From the NCBI GenBank assembly GCA_001580565.1, contig LRBF01000066.1:1-36728 (forward strand): a stretch of 36,728 nt of DNA. Direction: 5' to 3'. Under the pieces are notes generated by a model, which saw nothing but the letters and a program-made list of their open reading frames with translations, ran no database searches and had not been told where the DNA came from. The position numbers were made by a program, and so were the translations under genes. Below, piece by piece: positions 1 through 8,044 of the stretch. The stretch is from Caballeronia megalochromosomata. Its GTDB lineage: Bacteria > Pseudomonadota > Gammaproteobacteria > Burkholderiales > Burkholderiaceae. Within the stretch, counting starts at the first letter, position 1. The number at the start of each line of letters is the position of its first letter.

Positions 1-84
1 GGCTTGGGTCGGCGTTTTGGGGCATCGTGCTCGGGACGCTTGCGCATTTGGTTCTTGGGAGCGGGAAGCGCAATCGCTGAAGCG
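1..84. other. Left edge, no gene seen
   Basis: No coding region is convincing here. The open frame running from about position 4 continues into the repeat arm and has no ribosome site or recognisable protein content. It may be flanking DNA of the repeat, or the end of something lying left of the window. Confidence 0.4.
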
Positions 85-296
85 TTCGCCGGATCCCGTT
101 TTCGCGTCGGTCTATTTGCACTGCCCCTGTGCGGGGCGGCAGTCACTTTCTTTGCTGCTGCAAAGAAAGTAACCAAAGAAACAGCTTTCCCCATCCAAAG
201 TGCTTCATGCCGGCCGCGGCACAGGCGATTGACCTAATGGCCCGGCAGTAGCGAGTGCCCTCGTAGGTCTTGTCGGGCTTGGATCGCGCACGGTCT
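85..296 (+). repeat. Left arm of a 212-nt imperfect inverted repeat
   Basis: Positions 85-296 match the reverse complement of 495-706 over their whole length. Shared blocks include TTCGCCGGATCCCG, GCACTGCCCCTGTGCGGGGC, CATCCAAAGTGCTTCAT, CGGCCGCGGCACAGGCGATT and TGGATCGCGCACGGTCT, broken by short mismatches. The arm contains a perfect 11-bp hairpin (145-170). One frame reads FFAAAKKV, a peptide I associate from memory with many short hypothetical ORFs in Burkholderia-group genomes, which suggests a dispersed noncoding repeat that gets over-called as genes. What mobilises it is unknown to me. Confidence 0.85.
145..170. repeat. Perfect hairpin inside the left repeat arm
   Basis: ACTTTCTTTGC and GCAAAGAAAGT pair perfectly (11 bp) around a TGCT loop. 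The right arm carries the same structure at 618-649. It has no run of T after it on either strand, so it is not a classical intrinsic terminator, though it could stop or protect transcripts entering from either side. Confidence 0.7.
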
Positions 297-494
297 GTCA
301 CATCGCGCCGCATGACAAACTGGTTCAGCATCAATAGCTCCGGCCCGCTTCGCGGCCGATGGGTCAATCGGGTTTGCGTGTACTTCTGCACTTCTCCTTC
401 TTCGTCGGTTTCCCTCGCATACCCCACGGCAGCGCGTAGCGCTGTGCCGAAACTATTTCGTGCTGAACCCGCGCCCCAAACGTTCTAGCTCGTC
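297..494. other. 198-nt spacer between the repeat arms
   Basis: No supported gene. A small dyad, CAGCGC-GTA-GCGCTG, lies at 430-444. Open frames crossing this stretch continue into the repeat arms on both strands and lack ribosome sites, so I treat them as chance. Confidence 0.45.
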
Positions 495-706
495 AGACCG
501 TGCGCGATCCAAGCCCCGTTCCGCTTGTGTGGGCACTCGCTACTGCCGGTCCATTCAGCCAATCGCCTGTGCCGCGGCCGGTATGAAGCACTTTGGATGG
601 GAAAGCTGCTTTCTTTGCCTACTTTCTTTGCAGCAGCAAAGAAAGTAGGTGCCGCCCCGCACAGGGGCAGTGCTAATAGACCACCGCGAAACCGGGATCC
701 GGCGAA
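495..706 (-). repeat. Right arm of the 212-nt inverted repeat
   Basis: Reverse-complement partner of 85-296. It overlaps the last 34 nt of the adenylate-forming ligase gene (stop at 673), so the last ten or so residues of that enzyme (ending PGFAVVY) are written inside the repeat. The left arm has the same stretch but lacks the stop (TATTTG instead of TATTAG). The repeat therefore either inserted into the end of the gene or was captured as its terminus. Confidence 0.85.
618..649 (-). terminator. 14-bp hairpin downstream of the ligase gene
   Basis: CCTACTTTCTTTGC pairs perfectly with GCAAAGAAAGTAGG around a 4-nt loop. It begins 23 nt after the ligase stop codon on the minus strand. There is no following T tract, so calling it a terminator rests only on stem strength and position. 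It is equally well described as part of the repeat arm. Confidence 0.4.
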
Positions 707-2271
707 AACCCGAACCGTCCCATGTAATCCAAACTACGCGCTGAATGCAAAGTATTCGAAGCATCCCCACACAACCGAGCAATCACCGCGCGATTCACCT
801 TACCCTGCTCGGTAAGCGGCACACGCTGCATAGCGGCCATCCGCACAACCTTCGCAACGTCCACACCGCAAGCCGATTCAAGCGCACGCATGCAACGCGC
901 GACATCGACGCGCCCGCCCGGCCACGGCACGACGACGACATCCCACAGATATCCGCGCGCAACATCGCCCGATGCCACCGCGCGCGCATAGCGCACATCG
1001 GGCAATGCACACAGCGGCGTTTCGATCCGTGCAGGACCAATGACGACGCCACCGATCTCGGCGACATCAGCGCCGCGCCCGAGCACATGCAGATTCATTT
1101 TCTCGTCGATGAAACCGATATCGCCCGTGAGACACCAGCCGTCGCGAAACTTCTGCGCCGCCTCGATCGGCTGCCGATAATAGCCCTGCGCCACCGCCCT
1201 CGATCTCACTTCGATCGCGCCGTGCTGTCCTTCGCGAGCAAACGTGCCGTCGGCGCGGCGAAGCCGCACATCCACGCCGGGCCGGATGCGCCCCGCGCTC
1301 TCCAGCAAGCCAGGATCAGCAAGATAGTCCGCTGGCGCCAGCACGCTCACGAGTCCCGCTTCGCTCGCGCCGTACAGGTGCGTGAGCACCGGCCCGAGCC
1401 TCGCAATCGCACGCCGCCGCAGAATCGCGGGCGCCGAGCCGCCGACGTGCGCGATCGAGCGCAGCGAAGACAGATCGCGTCGATCGACGTCCGGGTGATC
1501 CATCGTTTCGAAGAGTTGCGGCTCGACGAGCAGCACATCGGTGATGCGTTCGGCCTCGATCGCAGCGAGCGTTTCGGCGGGATCGTAGCGCGGCTTCAGC
1601 ACGACCGTGCCGCCGCTCATCAACGTGTTGTCGACCAGCACTTGCGACAGGTACGCCAGCGCGCCGTTGACGAGCTGACGGCGGTCTCGGGGACTCGGCG
1701 CGCACACCATCGTCGACCACGCCGCGAAGCTGCGGCGGCTCGCTTTCGGCGTGCCCGTCGAGCCGCCCGACGACACGACCACCGCGAGATCATCGCGCCG
1801 TGCGCGGCTCTCGACGGGCAGATCGTGCTGCACACGCGCGCGAATGTCGAGGCGCAGGCGCGCCGGGCCCGCGCCCACATAGGCGAGGCGCGCTCCGCAG
1901 TGCGCGGGCACGAGATGTTCCGTCTGCGCGAAGGCGACGAGCAGCGTCGGCTGCATGCGGGTCACGAATGCCGCACGCTGTTCGGCCGATGCGATCGCGG
2001 GCAGGAACATGGTCGCCGCGCCGAGCAGGTTCGTCGCGTAACGGATGGCGAGCGCGTCGGGGCAATTCGGCGCGAACATCGCGACGAGCGCGCCGCGCGT
2101 GATGCCGAACGACGCGAGCGCGCGCGCATAGCGATAGATCGACGCGCGCAACGCGCCGCCCGTCACGTCCTCGTCGAGATAGCGCAGCACCGTGCGGTCG
2201 GCGTGCGCATCGAGCTGATCGAGCAGGACATCGACATGAGACCGAAAGGCCGCTTTTTCGACGTTTTTCAT
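673..2271 (-). CDS. Class I adenylate-forming acyl/aryl-CoA ligase (AMP-binding)
   Basis: A 532-residue member of the ANL superfamily, which activates a carboxylic acid as acyl-AMP and usually passes it to CoA. Visible motifs are the ATP-binding loop SSGGSTGTPK (167-176), the YGASEAG core motif (300-306), TGD (382-384) and the C-terminal catalytic lysine in GKVNR (K491). The start at 2271 is preferred over an ATG 45 nt upstream because a strong GGAGGAG lies 10 nt before it. The substrate cannot be read from sequence. It follows the aminotransferase by 67 bp on the same strand, so a product of amino-acid transamination, such as an aryl acid, is possible but inferred. About 30 residues follow the usual end of the C-terminal domain; the last ten or so are encoded by the adjacent repeat arm. 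Benzoate- or fatty-acid-type ligases are alternatives. Confidence 0.85.
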   Translation of the reverse strand: MKNVEKAAFRSHVDVLLDQLDAHADRTVLRYLDEDVTGGALRASIYRYARALASFGITRGALVAMFAPNCPDALAIRYATNLLGAATMFLPAIASAEQRAAFVTRMQPTLLVAFAQTEHLVPAHCGARLAYVGAGPARLRLDIRARVQHDLPVESRARRDDLAVVVSSGGSTGTPKASRRSFAAWSTMVCAPSPRDRRQLVNGALAYLSQVLVDNTLMSGGTVVLKPRYDPAETLAAIEAERITDVLLVEPQLFETMDHPDVDRRDLSSLRSIAHVGGSAPAILRRRAIARLGPVLTHLYGASEAGLVSVLAPADYLADPGLLESAGRIRPGVDVRLRRADGTFAREGQHGAIEVRSRAVAQGYYRQPIEAAQKFRDGWCLTGDIGFIDEKMNLHVLGRGADVAEIGGVVIGPARIETPLCALPDVRYARAVASGDVARGYLWDVVVVPWPGGRVDVARCMRALESACGVDVAKVVRMAAMQRVPLTEQGKVNRAVIARLCGDASNTLHSARSLDYMGRFGFSPDPGFAVVY

Positions 2272-2272
2272 G

Positions 2273-2306
2273 ACTGCATCCCTCCTCCATGAGCGATGGA
2301 TGCAGT
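2273..2306 (-). promoter_or_regulatory. Hairpin presenting the ligase ribosome-binding site in its loop
   Basis: Read on the minus strand, ACTGCATCC pairs perfectly with GGATGCAGT (9 bp). The 16-nt loop contains the Shine-Dalgarno GGAGGAG. The stem ends one base before the ATG at 2271. The geometry suits translational control of the ligase relative to the upstream aminotransferase, or an operator dyad. Which of these applies cannot be told from sequence. Confidence 0.55.
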
Positions 2307-2338
2307 GTGCTTGCACAGAATGAGTTGAAAATGAGCGG

Positions 2339-3544
2339 CTATGCGATCTCTTTCGAAAGCACTTCGCCGATGGCGTTTGCCGTCGCTTCGACGTTGCCCT
2401 CGTTCAACGCCGCGACACACATTCGCCCCGAACGAATCAGATAGACGCCGTGCCGTTCGCGCAGCTCATCGACCTGTGCGGCGGAAAGTCCCGTGTAGGT
2501 GAACATGCCGCGTTGCGCCAGATAACGCGCGAGCATCGCGTCGGGCACCTTGCCGCGCAGGCCTGCGTGGATCGCGCCGCGCATGCGCGCAATGCGCGTG
2601 CACATCGATGCCAGCTCCTGTTCCCACGATTGCCGCAGCACCGGCGTCGTGAGCACACGCGCGACGATCTGCGCGCCATGCGTCGGCGGGTTGCTGTAGT
2701 TCGCGCGCACGGCGCTCGTCAACTGCCCCAGCACGCGCGCAGCCGATCCCGCCGATTCGCAGATCACCGACAGCGCGCCGCATCGTTCGCCGTACAGCGA
2801 AAAGTTCTTCGAGAACGAATTGGCGACGAACGCCGGCACGTTCTGACGCACGAGCTCGCGAATCGCGAACGCGTCCGCATCGAGTCCGGCGCCGAAGCCC
2901 TGATACGCCATGTCGATGAACGGCAACAGGTCACGCTGCCTGATCGCATCGATCAGCCTCACCCACTGCGCATCGCTCAGGTCGACGCCGGTCGGGTTGT
3001 GACAGCACGCGTGCAGCAGCACGACGCTCTTCGCGGGCAGATCGCGGATAGCCGATAGCATCGCATCGAACTTCAGCCCGCCGGTCGCTTCGTCGTAGTA
3101 CGGATACGTGCCGACCGTGAATCCCGCGCGCTCGAAGATGAAGCGATGGTTGTCCCACGTCGGATCGCTCACCCAGACTTGCGAGCCGGGGAAATAGCGT
3201 TTGATGAAGTCCGCGCCGACCTTGAGCGCGCCCGAGCCGCCGAGCGTCTGCACGGTTGCGATGCGGTTTTCGGCGCGCGCGGCGGAGTCGTCGCCGAAGA
3301 CGAGCGACTGCACGGCGTCGCGATACGCGGCGAGCCCCGCCATCGGCAGATACGGCTTCGCGGCGGGTTCCGCGAGCGATTGCGCTTCGGCTTCGCGCAC
3401 GGCGTGCATCACGGGCAGACGGCCTGCATCGTCGTAATAGATGCCGATGCTGAGATTGACCTTGCTCTCGCGCGCGTCCTTCGCGAAGTCTTCGTTCAGC
3501 GAGAGGATCGGATCGCCGGGATAGGCTTCGATGTGTTCGAACAT
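2339..3544 (-). CDS. tyrB: Aromatic/aspartate aminotransferase (class I, PLP)
   Basis: A 401-residue fold-type I aminotransferase close to E. coli TyrB/AspC in length and motifs. It has CHNPTG (181-186), the PLP-contact residues D211 and Y214, the Schiff-base lysine K246 in NSFSKNFSLYGERCG, and a C-terminal RSGRMCVA segment carrying the carboxylate-binding arginine. It swaps amino groups between aromatic amino acids or aspartate and 2-oxoglutarate in the cytosol. The start at 3544 has GGAG at the right distance; the longer frame upstream overlaps the permease and has no such site. It lies 11 bp after the PheP-like permease, so the two are almost surely co-transcribed, which favours an aromatic substrate. 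TyrB rather than AspC is inferred from that neighbour. Confidence 0.85.
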   Translation of the reverse strand: MFEHIEAYPGDPILSLNEDFAKDARESKVNLSIGIYYDDAGRLPVMHAVREAEAQSLAEPAAKPYLPMAGLAAYRDAVQSLVFGDDSAARAENRIATVQTLGGSGALKVGADFIKRYFPGSQVWVSDPTWDNHRFIFERAGFTVGTYPYYDEATGGLKFDAMLSAIRDLPAKSVVLLHACCHNPTGVDLSDAQWVRLIDAIRQRDLLPFIDMAYQGFGAGLDADAFAIRELVRQNVPAFVANSFSKNFSLYGERCGALSVICESAGSAARVLGQLTSAVRANYSNPPTHGAQIVARVLTTPVLRQSWEQELASMCTRIARMRGAIHAGLRGKVPDAMLARYLAQRGMFTYTGLSAAQVDELRERHGVYLIRSGRMCVAALNEGNVEATANAIGEVLSKEIA

Positions 3545-3555
3545 GGCTGTCTCCT

Positions 3556-4929
3556 TCAGACGCGCGAGAACGCCGCATTCGCGCGACGACGGTTGCGAAT
3601 GGCATAGCCCACGCCCAGCACGACGAGCCACACCGGAATCAGATAGACCGAGATGCGCAGATCCGGAATCAGGCACATCACCACGAGAATGCCGCCGAGG
3701 AACGCGAGGCACAGATAGTTGGTGAGCGGATAGCCGAGGCTCCTGAACACGGTCGTTTCACCGGCACGCGCCTTCGCGCGGCGGAATTGCAGATGGATGA
3801 GACTGATCATCGCCCAGTTGATGATGAGCGCCGACACGACCAGGCCCATCAGCAACTCGAACGCCTTGCCCGGCATCAGGTAGTTGATGAGCACGCACGC
3901 GGCCGTTGCGATGGCGGAGACGCCGAGCGCGAGAAGCGGAATGCCGCGCTTGTTGACCTTGAGCAGCGCGCGCGGCGCGTTGCCCTGCTGCGCGAGACCG
4001 TAGAGCATGCGGCTGTTGCAGTACACGCCACTGTTATAGACGGAGAGCGCCGCCGTGAGCACCACCGCATTGAGCACGTGCGCGACGAAGTTGCTGTTCA
4101 TCGCGTGGAAGATCAGCACGAACGGGCTGCCGCCGGCCACCACCTTCTGCCACGGATACAGCGAAAGCAGCACGCCGAGCGCGCCCACGTAGAAAATCAG
4201 GATGCGGTAGATCACCTGATTGGTGGCGCGCGGAATGGTGTGCGTCGGATCGTCCGCTTCGGCGGCGGTGATGCCGACGAGCTCCAGCCCGCCGAACGAG
4301 AACATGATGACGGCCATCGCCATCACGAGACCCGAGACGCCGTTCGGGAAGAAGCCGCCATGACGCCACAGGTTCGTGACACTCGCTTCCGGCCCGGCGC
4401 TGCCCGAAAAAAGCAGATAGCCGCCGAAGCCGATCATGCCGACGATCGCGACCACCTTCACGATCGCGAACCAGAATTCCAGCTCGCCGTACGACTTCAC
4501 GCTCGTGAGGTTGATCGCGTTGATCACGCAGAAGCACACGAGCGCGGAGACCCATGTCGGGATGCCCGGCCACCAGTACTGCACGTAGATGCCGACCGCC
4601 GAAAGCTCGGCCATCGACACGAGAATGTAGAGCACCCAGTAATTCCAGCCCGACAGGAAGCCCGCGTACTGCCCGCAGTACTTGTCCGCGAAGTGGCTGA
4701 ACGAACCCGCGACAGGCTCGTCGACGACCATCTCGCCGAGCTGCCGCATGATGAAAAAGGCGACGATGCCCGCGATGGCATAGCCGAGCAATACCGACGG
4801 TCCTGCCGATTTGATCGTCTGGGCGATGCCGAGAAAGAGCCCGGTCCCGATCGCGCCGCCTAGCGCGATCAGTTGAATGTGACGGTTTTTCAGGCCGCGC
4901 TTGAGCGTGCCGTGTCCCTCATGTGCCAC
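3556..4929 (-). CDS. pheP: Aromatic amino-acid permease, PheP/AroP type (APC superfamily)
   Basis: A 457-residue, roughly 12-helix inner-membrane permease that closely tracks E. coli PheP from memory: RGLKNRHIQLIALGGAIGTG near the N terminus, MRQLGEMVVDEPVAGSF, LSGWNYWVLYILVSMAELSA, MFSFGGLELVGITAAEA and SVYNSGVYCNSRMLYGL. It should import phenylalanine or related aromatic amino acids with protons. Translation starts at a GTG preceded by AAGGAGAGAG; no in-frame ATG fits. It is the first gene of a minus-strand set with the aminotransferase and ligase, and it is divergent from the Lrp-type regulator at 5094. The exact substrate (Phe, Tyr, Trp, or a broader range) is not fixed by sequence. Confidence 0.85.
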   Translation of the reverse strand: MAHEGHGTLKRGLKNRHIQLIALGGAIGTGLFLGIAQTIKSAGPSVLLGYAIAGIVAFFIMRQLGEMVVDEPVAGSFSHFADKYCGQYAGFLSGWNYWVLYILVSMAELSAVGIYVQYWWPGIPTWVSALVCFCVINAINLTSVKSYGELEFWFAIVKVVAIVGMIGFGGYLLFSGSAGPEASVTNLWRHGGFFPNGVSGLVMAMAVIMFSFGGLELVGITAAEADDPTHTIPRATNQVIYRILIFYVGALGVLLSLYPWQKVVAGGSPFVLIFHAMNSNFVAHVLNAVVLTAALSVYNSGVYCNSRMLYGLAQQGNAPRALLKVNKRGIPLLALGVSAIATAACVLINYLMPGKAFELLMGLVVSALIINWAMISLIHLQFRRAKARAGETTVFRSLGYPLTNYLCLAFLGGILVVMCLIPDLRISVYLIPVWLVVLGVGYAIRNRRRANAAFSRV

Positions 4930-5043
4930 GTATCTCTCTCCTTGTGTATTGCGGTGGAATCCCGGACGCCTCGCACCTCCGGCGTCCCCGCTCGATTTAG
5001 GGGAATCAGTGTAAGTTTGTTACGGCACAATATGATTTCCTAA

Positions 5044-5073
5044 GATGCGCAGACAAACCCTAGTTTGCGCATC
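5044..5073. promoter_or_regulatory. Candidate Lrp-type operator between pheP and the regulator
   Basis: GATGCGCA and TGCGCATC form 8-bp inverted arms spaced by 14 bp, with a smaller CAAAC-CCTA-GTTTG dyad inside. It sits 20 bp before the regulator start and 114 bp before the permease start, in the only noncoding space between divergent genes. Lrp/AsnC proteins commonly bind such dyads, so it is the obvious site for autoregulation and control of pheP. Binding is inferred. Confidence 0.55.
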
Positions 5074-5093
5074 CGGATTTCTTCATTGGGCCC

Positions 5094-5582
5094 ATGGGAG
5101 AAAGAAAATTGCAGACTATCGAGATTGACCGTATCGACCTGCGTTTGCTCGGCATTATGCAGTCACGCGGACGCATCTCCAATCTCGAGCTGGCGGAAGC
5201 GATCAATCTGTCGCCCGCGCAGACGCTGCGGCGTCATCGAAGGCTGGAGGAGATGGGGGTGATCAAGGGCTACGAGACGCGGCTCGACGCGCAGATGCTC
5301 GGCTTCGGCGTGGTGGCCTTCATCCAGGTGACGATGGAACGCGGCCACGTGCGCGATCTGGCGAAGTTCAAGAACGTCGTCGGCAAGCTCGCGGAGATCC
5401 AGGAATGCTTCGCCGTGACCGGCGATATCGATTACATGCTGAAGGTGATCGCGCGGGATCTCAAGGGATTGTCGGAGTTTCTGCTCGATACGCTGATGCG
5501 CATTCCCGGCGTGAGCGGTGTGAAGTCGAGTGTGTGCCTCGACGAGCTGAAGTGCGTGAACGCGGTGCCGCTGGACGCATAG
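5094..5582 (+). CDS. Lrp/AsnC family transcriptional regulator
   Basis: 162 residues with an N-terminal winged helix-turn-helix (about 10-60; IDLRLLGIMQSRGRISNLEL, then LSPAQTLRRHRRLEEMGVI) and a C-terminal RAM ligand-binding domain (about 75-150), the usual Lrp/AsnC layout. The family senses amino acids. Divergence from the pheP-tyrB-ligase set makes aromatic amino acids, or their keto acids, the likely effector, by inference. The ATG at 5094 has no clear ribosome site. A TTG at 5109 is preceded by GGGAGAAAG and could be the real start, which would shorten the protein by five residues without touching the HTH. Confidence 0.9.
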   Translation: MGERKLQTIEIDRIDLRLLGIMQSRGRISNLELAEAINLSPAQTLRRHRRLEEMGVIKGYETRLDAQMLGFGVVAFIQVTMERGHVRDLAKFKNVVGKLAEIQECFAVTGDIDYMLKVIARDLKGLSEFLLDTLMRIPGVSGVKSSVCLDELKCVNAVPLDA

Positions 5583-5595
5583 CGCGGCCCGCGCT
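5581..5595. terminator. GC-rich hairpin between convergent genes
   Basis: AGCGCGGCCCGCGCT overlaps the stop codon of the Lrp-type gene and lies 15 bp before the end of the convergent SDR gene. It folds into a short GC stem on either strand but lacks a T tract, so it is only a weak bidirectional terminator candidate. Confidence 0.3.
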
Positions 5596-5609
5596 CACTG
5601 CCGCAACGG

Positions 5610-6368
5610 TCAGATCGCCATGCCGCCCGACACTTCGATACGCTGGGCGTTGACCCAGCGATTGTCCTCCGACAGCAACGACGCGATCATCGGTCCGATG
5701 TCGTCGGGCAGGCCCGCGCGGCCGAGCGCCGTCATGTCGGCAATGCGCTTGTTCAGCTCGGGATTGTCGCGCACGATGCCGCCGCTGAAATCGGTCTGTA
5801 TCGCGCCCGGCGCGACCACGTTGACGGCGATCCTGCGCGGCGCGAGTTCCTTCGCCATATATTTGGTCAGCACTTCGACCGCGCCTTTCATCGAGCCGTA
5901 AGGCGCGCTCTCCGGCACGATGATGCGCGTCAGCCCCGAGGAAATGTTCACGATGCGGCCGCCGTCGCGGATCAGCGGCAGCAGCTTCTGCGTGAGGAAA
6001 AACACGCCCTTGAAGTGGACGTTGTAGAGCGCATCGAGCTCCGCTTCCGTCGTTTTCTCGATGCTGTTGTGATGCGAGGTGCCGGCGTTGTTGACGAGAA
6101 AATCGAAACGGTCGGCGCCCCAGTCGGCGAGCGTGTTGCGCACGCCGGTCACGAAGGCGTCGAAGGCGCGCGTGTCGCCGGCATCGAGTTGCAGCGCCTT
6201 CGCCTTGCAGCCGGTCTCCGACACCAGCGCCGCGACTTTCTCCGCTTCCGGCTGGTTGCTGTGATAAGTGAAGATGCTGTCGACGCCTCGTCGCGCCAGG
6301 CTCAGCACCGTATTTCGACCGAGTCCGCGGCTGCCGCCGGTGACGATCGCGATCTTTCCGTTCGACAT
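5610..6368 (-). CDS. Short-chain dehydrogenase/reductase (classical SDR)
   Basis: 252 residues with the complete classical SDR signature: cofactor loop TGGSRGLG (10-17), NNAG (93-96), catalytic serine around 143-144, and Y157-x3-K161. It should be a cytosolic NAD(P)(H)-dependent oxidoreductase. The TYHSN stretch after the second strand (34-38) weakly suggests NADP(H). The start has GAAGGAG 8 nt upstream. It lies 93 bp downstream of ssuB on the same strand, so read-through from the sulfonate operon is possible, but nothing in the sequence links it to sulfur metabolism. The substrate is unknown. Confidence 0.85.
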   Translation of the reverse strand: MSNGKIAIVTGGSRGLGRNTVLSLARRGVDSIFTYHSNQPEAEKVAALVSETGCKAKALQLDAGDTRAFDAFVTGVRNTLADWGADRFDFLVNNAGTSHHNSIEKTTEAELDALYNVHFKGVFFLTQKLLPLIRDGGRIVNISSGLTRIIVPESAPYGSMKGAVEVLTKYMAKELAPRRIAVNVVAPGAIQTDFSGGIVRDNPELNKRIADMTALGRAGLPDDIGPMIASLLSEDNRWVNAQRIEVSGGMAI

Positions 6369-6461
6369 GGTTCACGCTCCTTCAAAGCCGTCAGGATAGC
6401 GAGCGCGGCGCTGGTCGATAATCTACTTCAATCCGCACGGGTCGTGCGCAAAGCCGAACAG

Positions 6462-7265
6462 TCAGGCACGCTGAAGCACGCGCGAAAGCACTTGCTCTTC
6501 GAGTTCGGCGAAGCCCGGCGCCGTGCGTGCGCGCGGCCTTTGCAACGAGACCGCGGTATCGAGCGTGATGCGCCCCGCATCGATCAGCACGACGCGATCG
6601 CCGAGCGACACCGCTTCCTGCACGTCGTGCGTGACGAGCAACGCGGTGAACTTGTGTTCGCGCCACAGGCGCTCGATCAACCCATGCATTTCGATGCGCG
6701 TCAACGCATCGAGCGCGCCGAGCGGTTCATCGAGCAACAGCAGATCGGGCCGATGCACCAGCGCACGCGCCAGCGCCACACGCTGACGCTGCCCGCCCGA
6801 CAGTTGCGAGGGCCAGTCCTTCTCGCGCTCGGCGAGGCCCACTTCGGCGAGCGTCGCGCGGGCGTCGTCGCGCTTGCCGCGCGGCAGGCCGATCATCACG
6901 TTGTCGAGCACGCTCTTCCACGGCAACAGACGCGCGTCCTGAAACATGATGCGCACTTGCAGTTCGCTCGCGCTCGCCGGTGCGTTGCGCTGCACGACGC
7001 CGCTCGTCGCCTGATCGAGACCGGCGACGAGCCGCAGCAAGGTCGACTTGCCGCAGCCGCTTCGTCCGACGATCGACACAAAGCTGCCGCGCTCGATCGA
7101 GAAATCAAGCTGATCCAGCACCTTGCGCTCGCCGAAGCGCTTCTCCACGCCGCGTAGCGAGACAGCGAGATCGCGCCCCGCGAACGGCGCGCGCGCATGC
7201 GTTTGCGATTGCGTTTCTACGCGCCTGAACGCGGGCGCCAGCGTGTCGATATCGATCAGATTCAT
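6462..7265 (-). CDS. ssuB: Aliphatic sulfonate ABC transporter ATPase
   Basis: 267 residues of ABC ATPase: Walker [10 protein letters not shown] (67-75), signature LSGGQRQR (155-162), Walker B LLLLDE (175-180) and switch histidine H213. The subfamily is the SsuB/TauB/NrtD group, and the assignment to sulfonates rests on the adjoining SsuA, SsuD and SsuC. It powers import of alkanesulfonates through SsuC. Its ATG overlaps the ssuC stop by four bases (ATGA), indicating translational coupling. It is the last ssu gene of the operon. Confidence 0.9.
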   Translation of the reverse strand: MNLIDIDTLAPAFRRVETQSQTHARAPFAGRDLAVSLRGVEKRFGERKVLDQLDFSIERGSFVSIVGRSGCGKSTLLRLVAGLDQATSGVVQRNAPASASELQVRIMFQDARLLPWKSVLDNVMIGLPRGKRDDARATLAEVGLAEREKDWPSQLSGGQRQRVALARALVHRPDLLLLDEPLGALDALTRIEMHGLIERLWREHKFTALLVTHDVQEAVSLGDRVVLIDAGRITLDTAVSLQRPRARTAPGFAELEEQVLSRVLQRA

Positions 7266-8044
7266 GATTGCGCCTTCGTTTGATAAGCCGGATGCCAGCG
7301 CAAGGTCGCGCGTTCGATCGCGCGCGCGGCCATGTCGGCGAGCTTGCCGAGCAGCGCATAGAGCAGGATGCCGACCACCACGACATCGGTTTGCAGGAAT
7401 TCGCGGGCGTTCATCGTCATGTAGCCGATGCCCGATTGCGCGGAGATCGTCTCGGCGACGATCAGCATCACCCACATCAGCCCGAACGCGAAGCGCACGC
7501 CGACGAGAATCGACGGCAACGCGCCCGGCAGAATCACATGCCGATACAGCGCGAAGCCGGACAAGCCATAGCTCTTCGCCATCTCGATCAGATCGCGATC
7601 GACCGAGCGGATGCCGTGATACGTGTTCACGTAGACCGGAAAGAACACGCCCAGCGCGACCAGCACGAGCTTGGCTTCCTCGCCGATGCCGAACCAGAGG
7701 ATCAGGAGCGGAATCATCGCGAGCGCGGGGATGTTGCGGATCATCTGCACGGTCGAGTCGAGCGCGACTTCCGCGGGCTTGAAAAGACCCGTCGCGAGAC
7801 CGAGCACGAAGCCGATGCCGCCGCCCATCGCGAAGCCCGCGAGCGCGCGGCCCGCGCTGACCTTGACGTTGGCCCACAGATCGCCGGACTCGATCAGCGA
7901 CCACGCCGCCTTCACCACCGCGAGCGGTTCGGGCAGCACGCGCGATGACAGCCCGCCGGTGCGCGCGGCACTTTCCCATGCAACGAGGATCAGCACCGGC
8001 ACGAGCCAGGGCAGCGCGCGGCGAGCGATGGATTGCAGCGTCAT
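7262..8044 (-). CDS. ssuC: Aliphatic sulfonate ABC transporter permease
   Basis: A 260-residue BPD-type permease with about six membrane helices and the EAA-like cytoplasmic loop in its second half (around [19 protein letters not shown]). It forms the membrane channel of the SsuABC importer. The start at 8044 is chosen because it overlaps the ssuD stop as ATGA and begins the usual SsuC N terminus ([16 protein letters not shown]). The much longer open frame upstream lies within ssuD. Confidence 0.9.
   Translation of the reverse strand: MTLQSIARRALPWLVPVLILVAWESAARTGGLSSRVLPEPLAVVKAAWSLIESGDLWANVKVSAGRALAGFAMGGGIGFVLGLATGLFKPAEVALDSTVQMIRNIPALAMIPLLILWFGIGEEAKLVLVALGVFFPVYVNTYHGIRSVDRDLIEMAKSYGLSGFALYRHVILPGALPSILVGVRFAFGLMWVMLIVAETISAQSGIGYMTMNAREFLQTDVVVVGILLYALLGKLADMAARAIERATLRWHPAYQTKAQS

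Noticed and set aside
4..815. Several short open frames (60-96 codons) on both strands across the repeat arms
   Set aside because: They follow the two arms of the inverted repeat, lack ribosome sites, and their shared peptide (FFAAAKKV and its other-frame forms) comes from a palindromic DNA repeat rather than protein constraint.
745..2292. 515-codon open frame opposite the acyl-CoA ligase
   Set aside because: Arginine/histidine-rich antisense frame of a high-GC gene; the ligase on the other strand has all family motifs.
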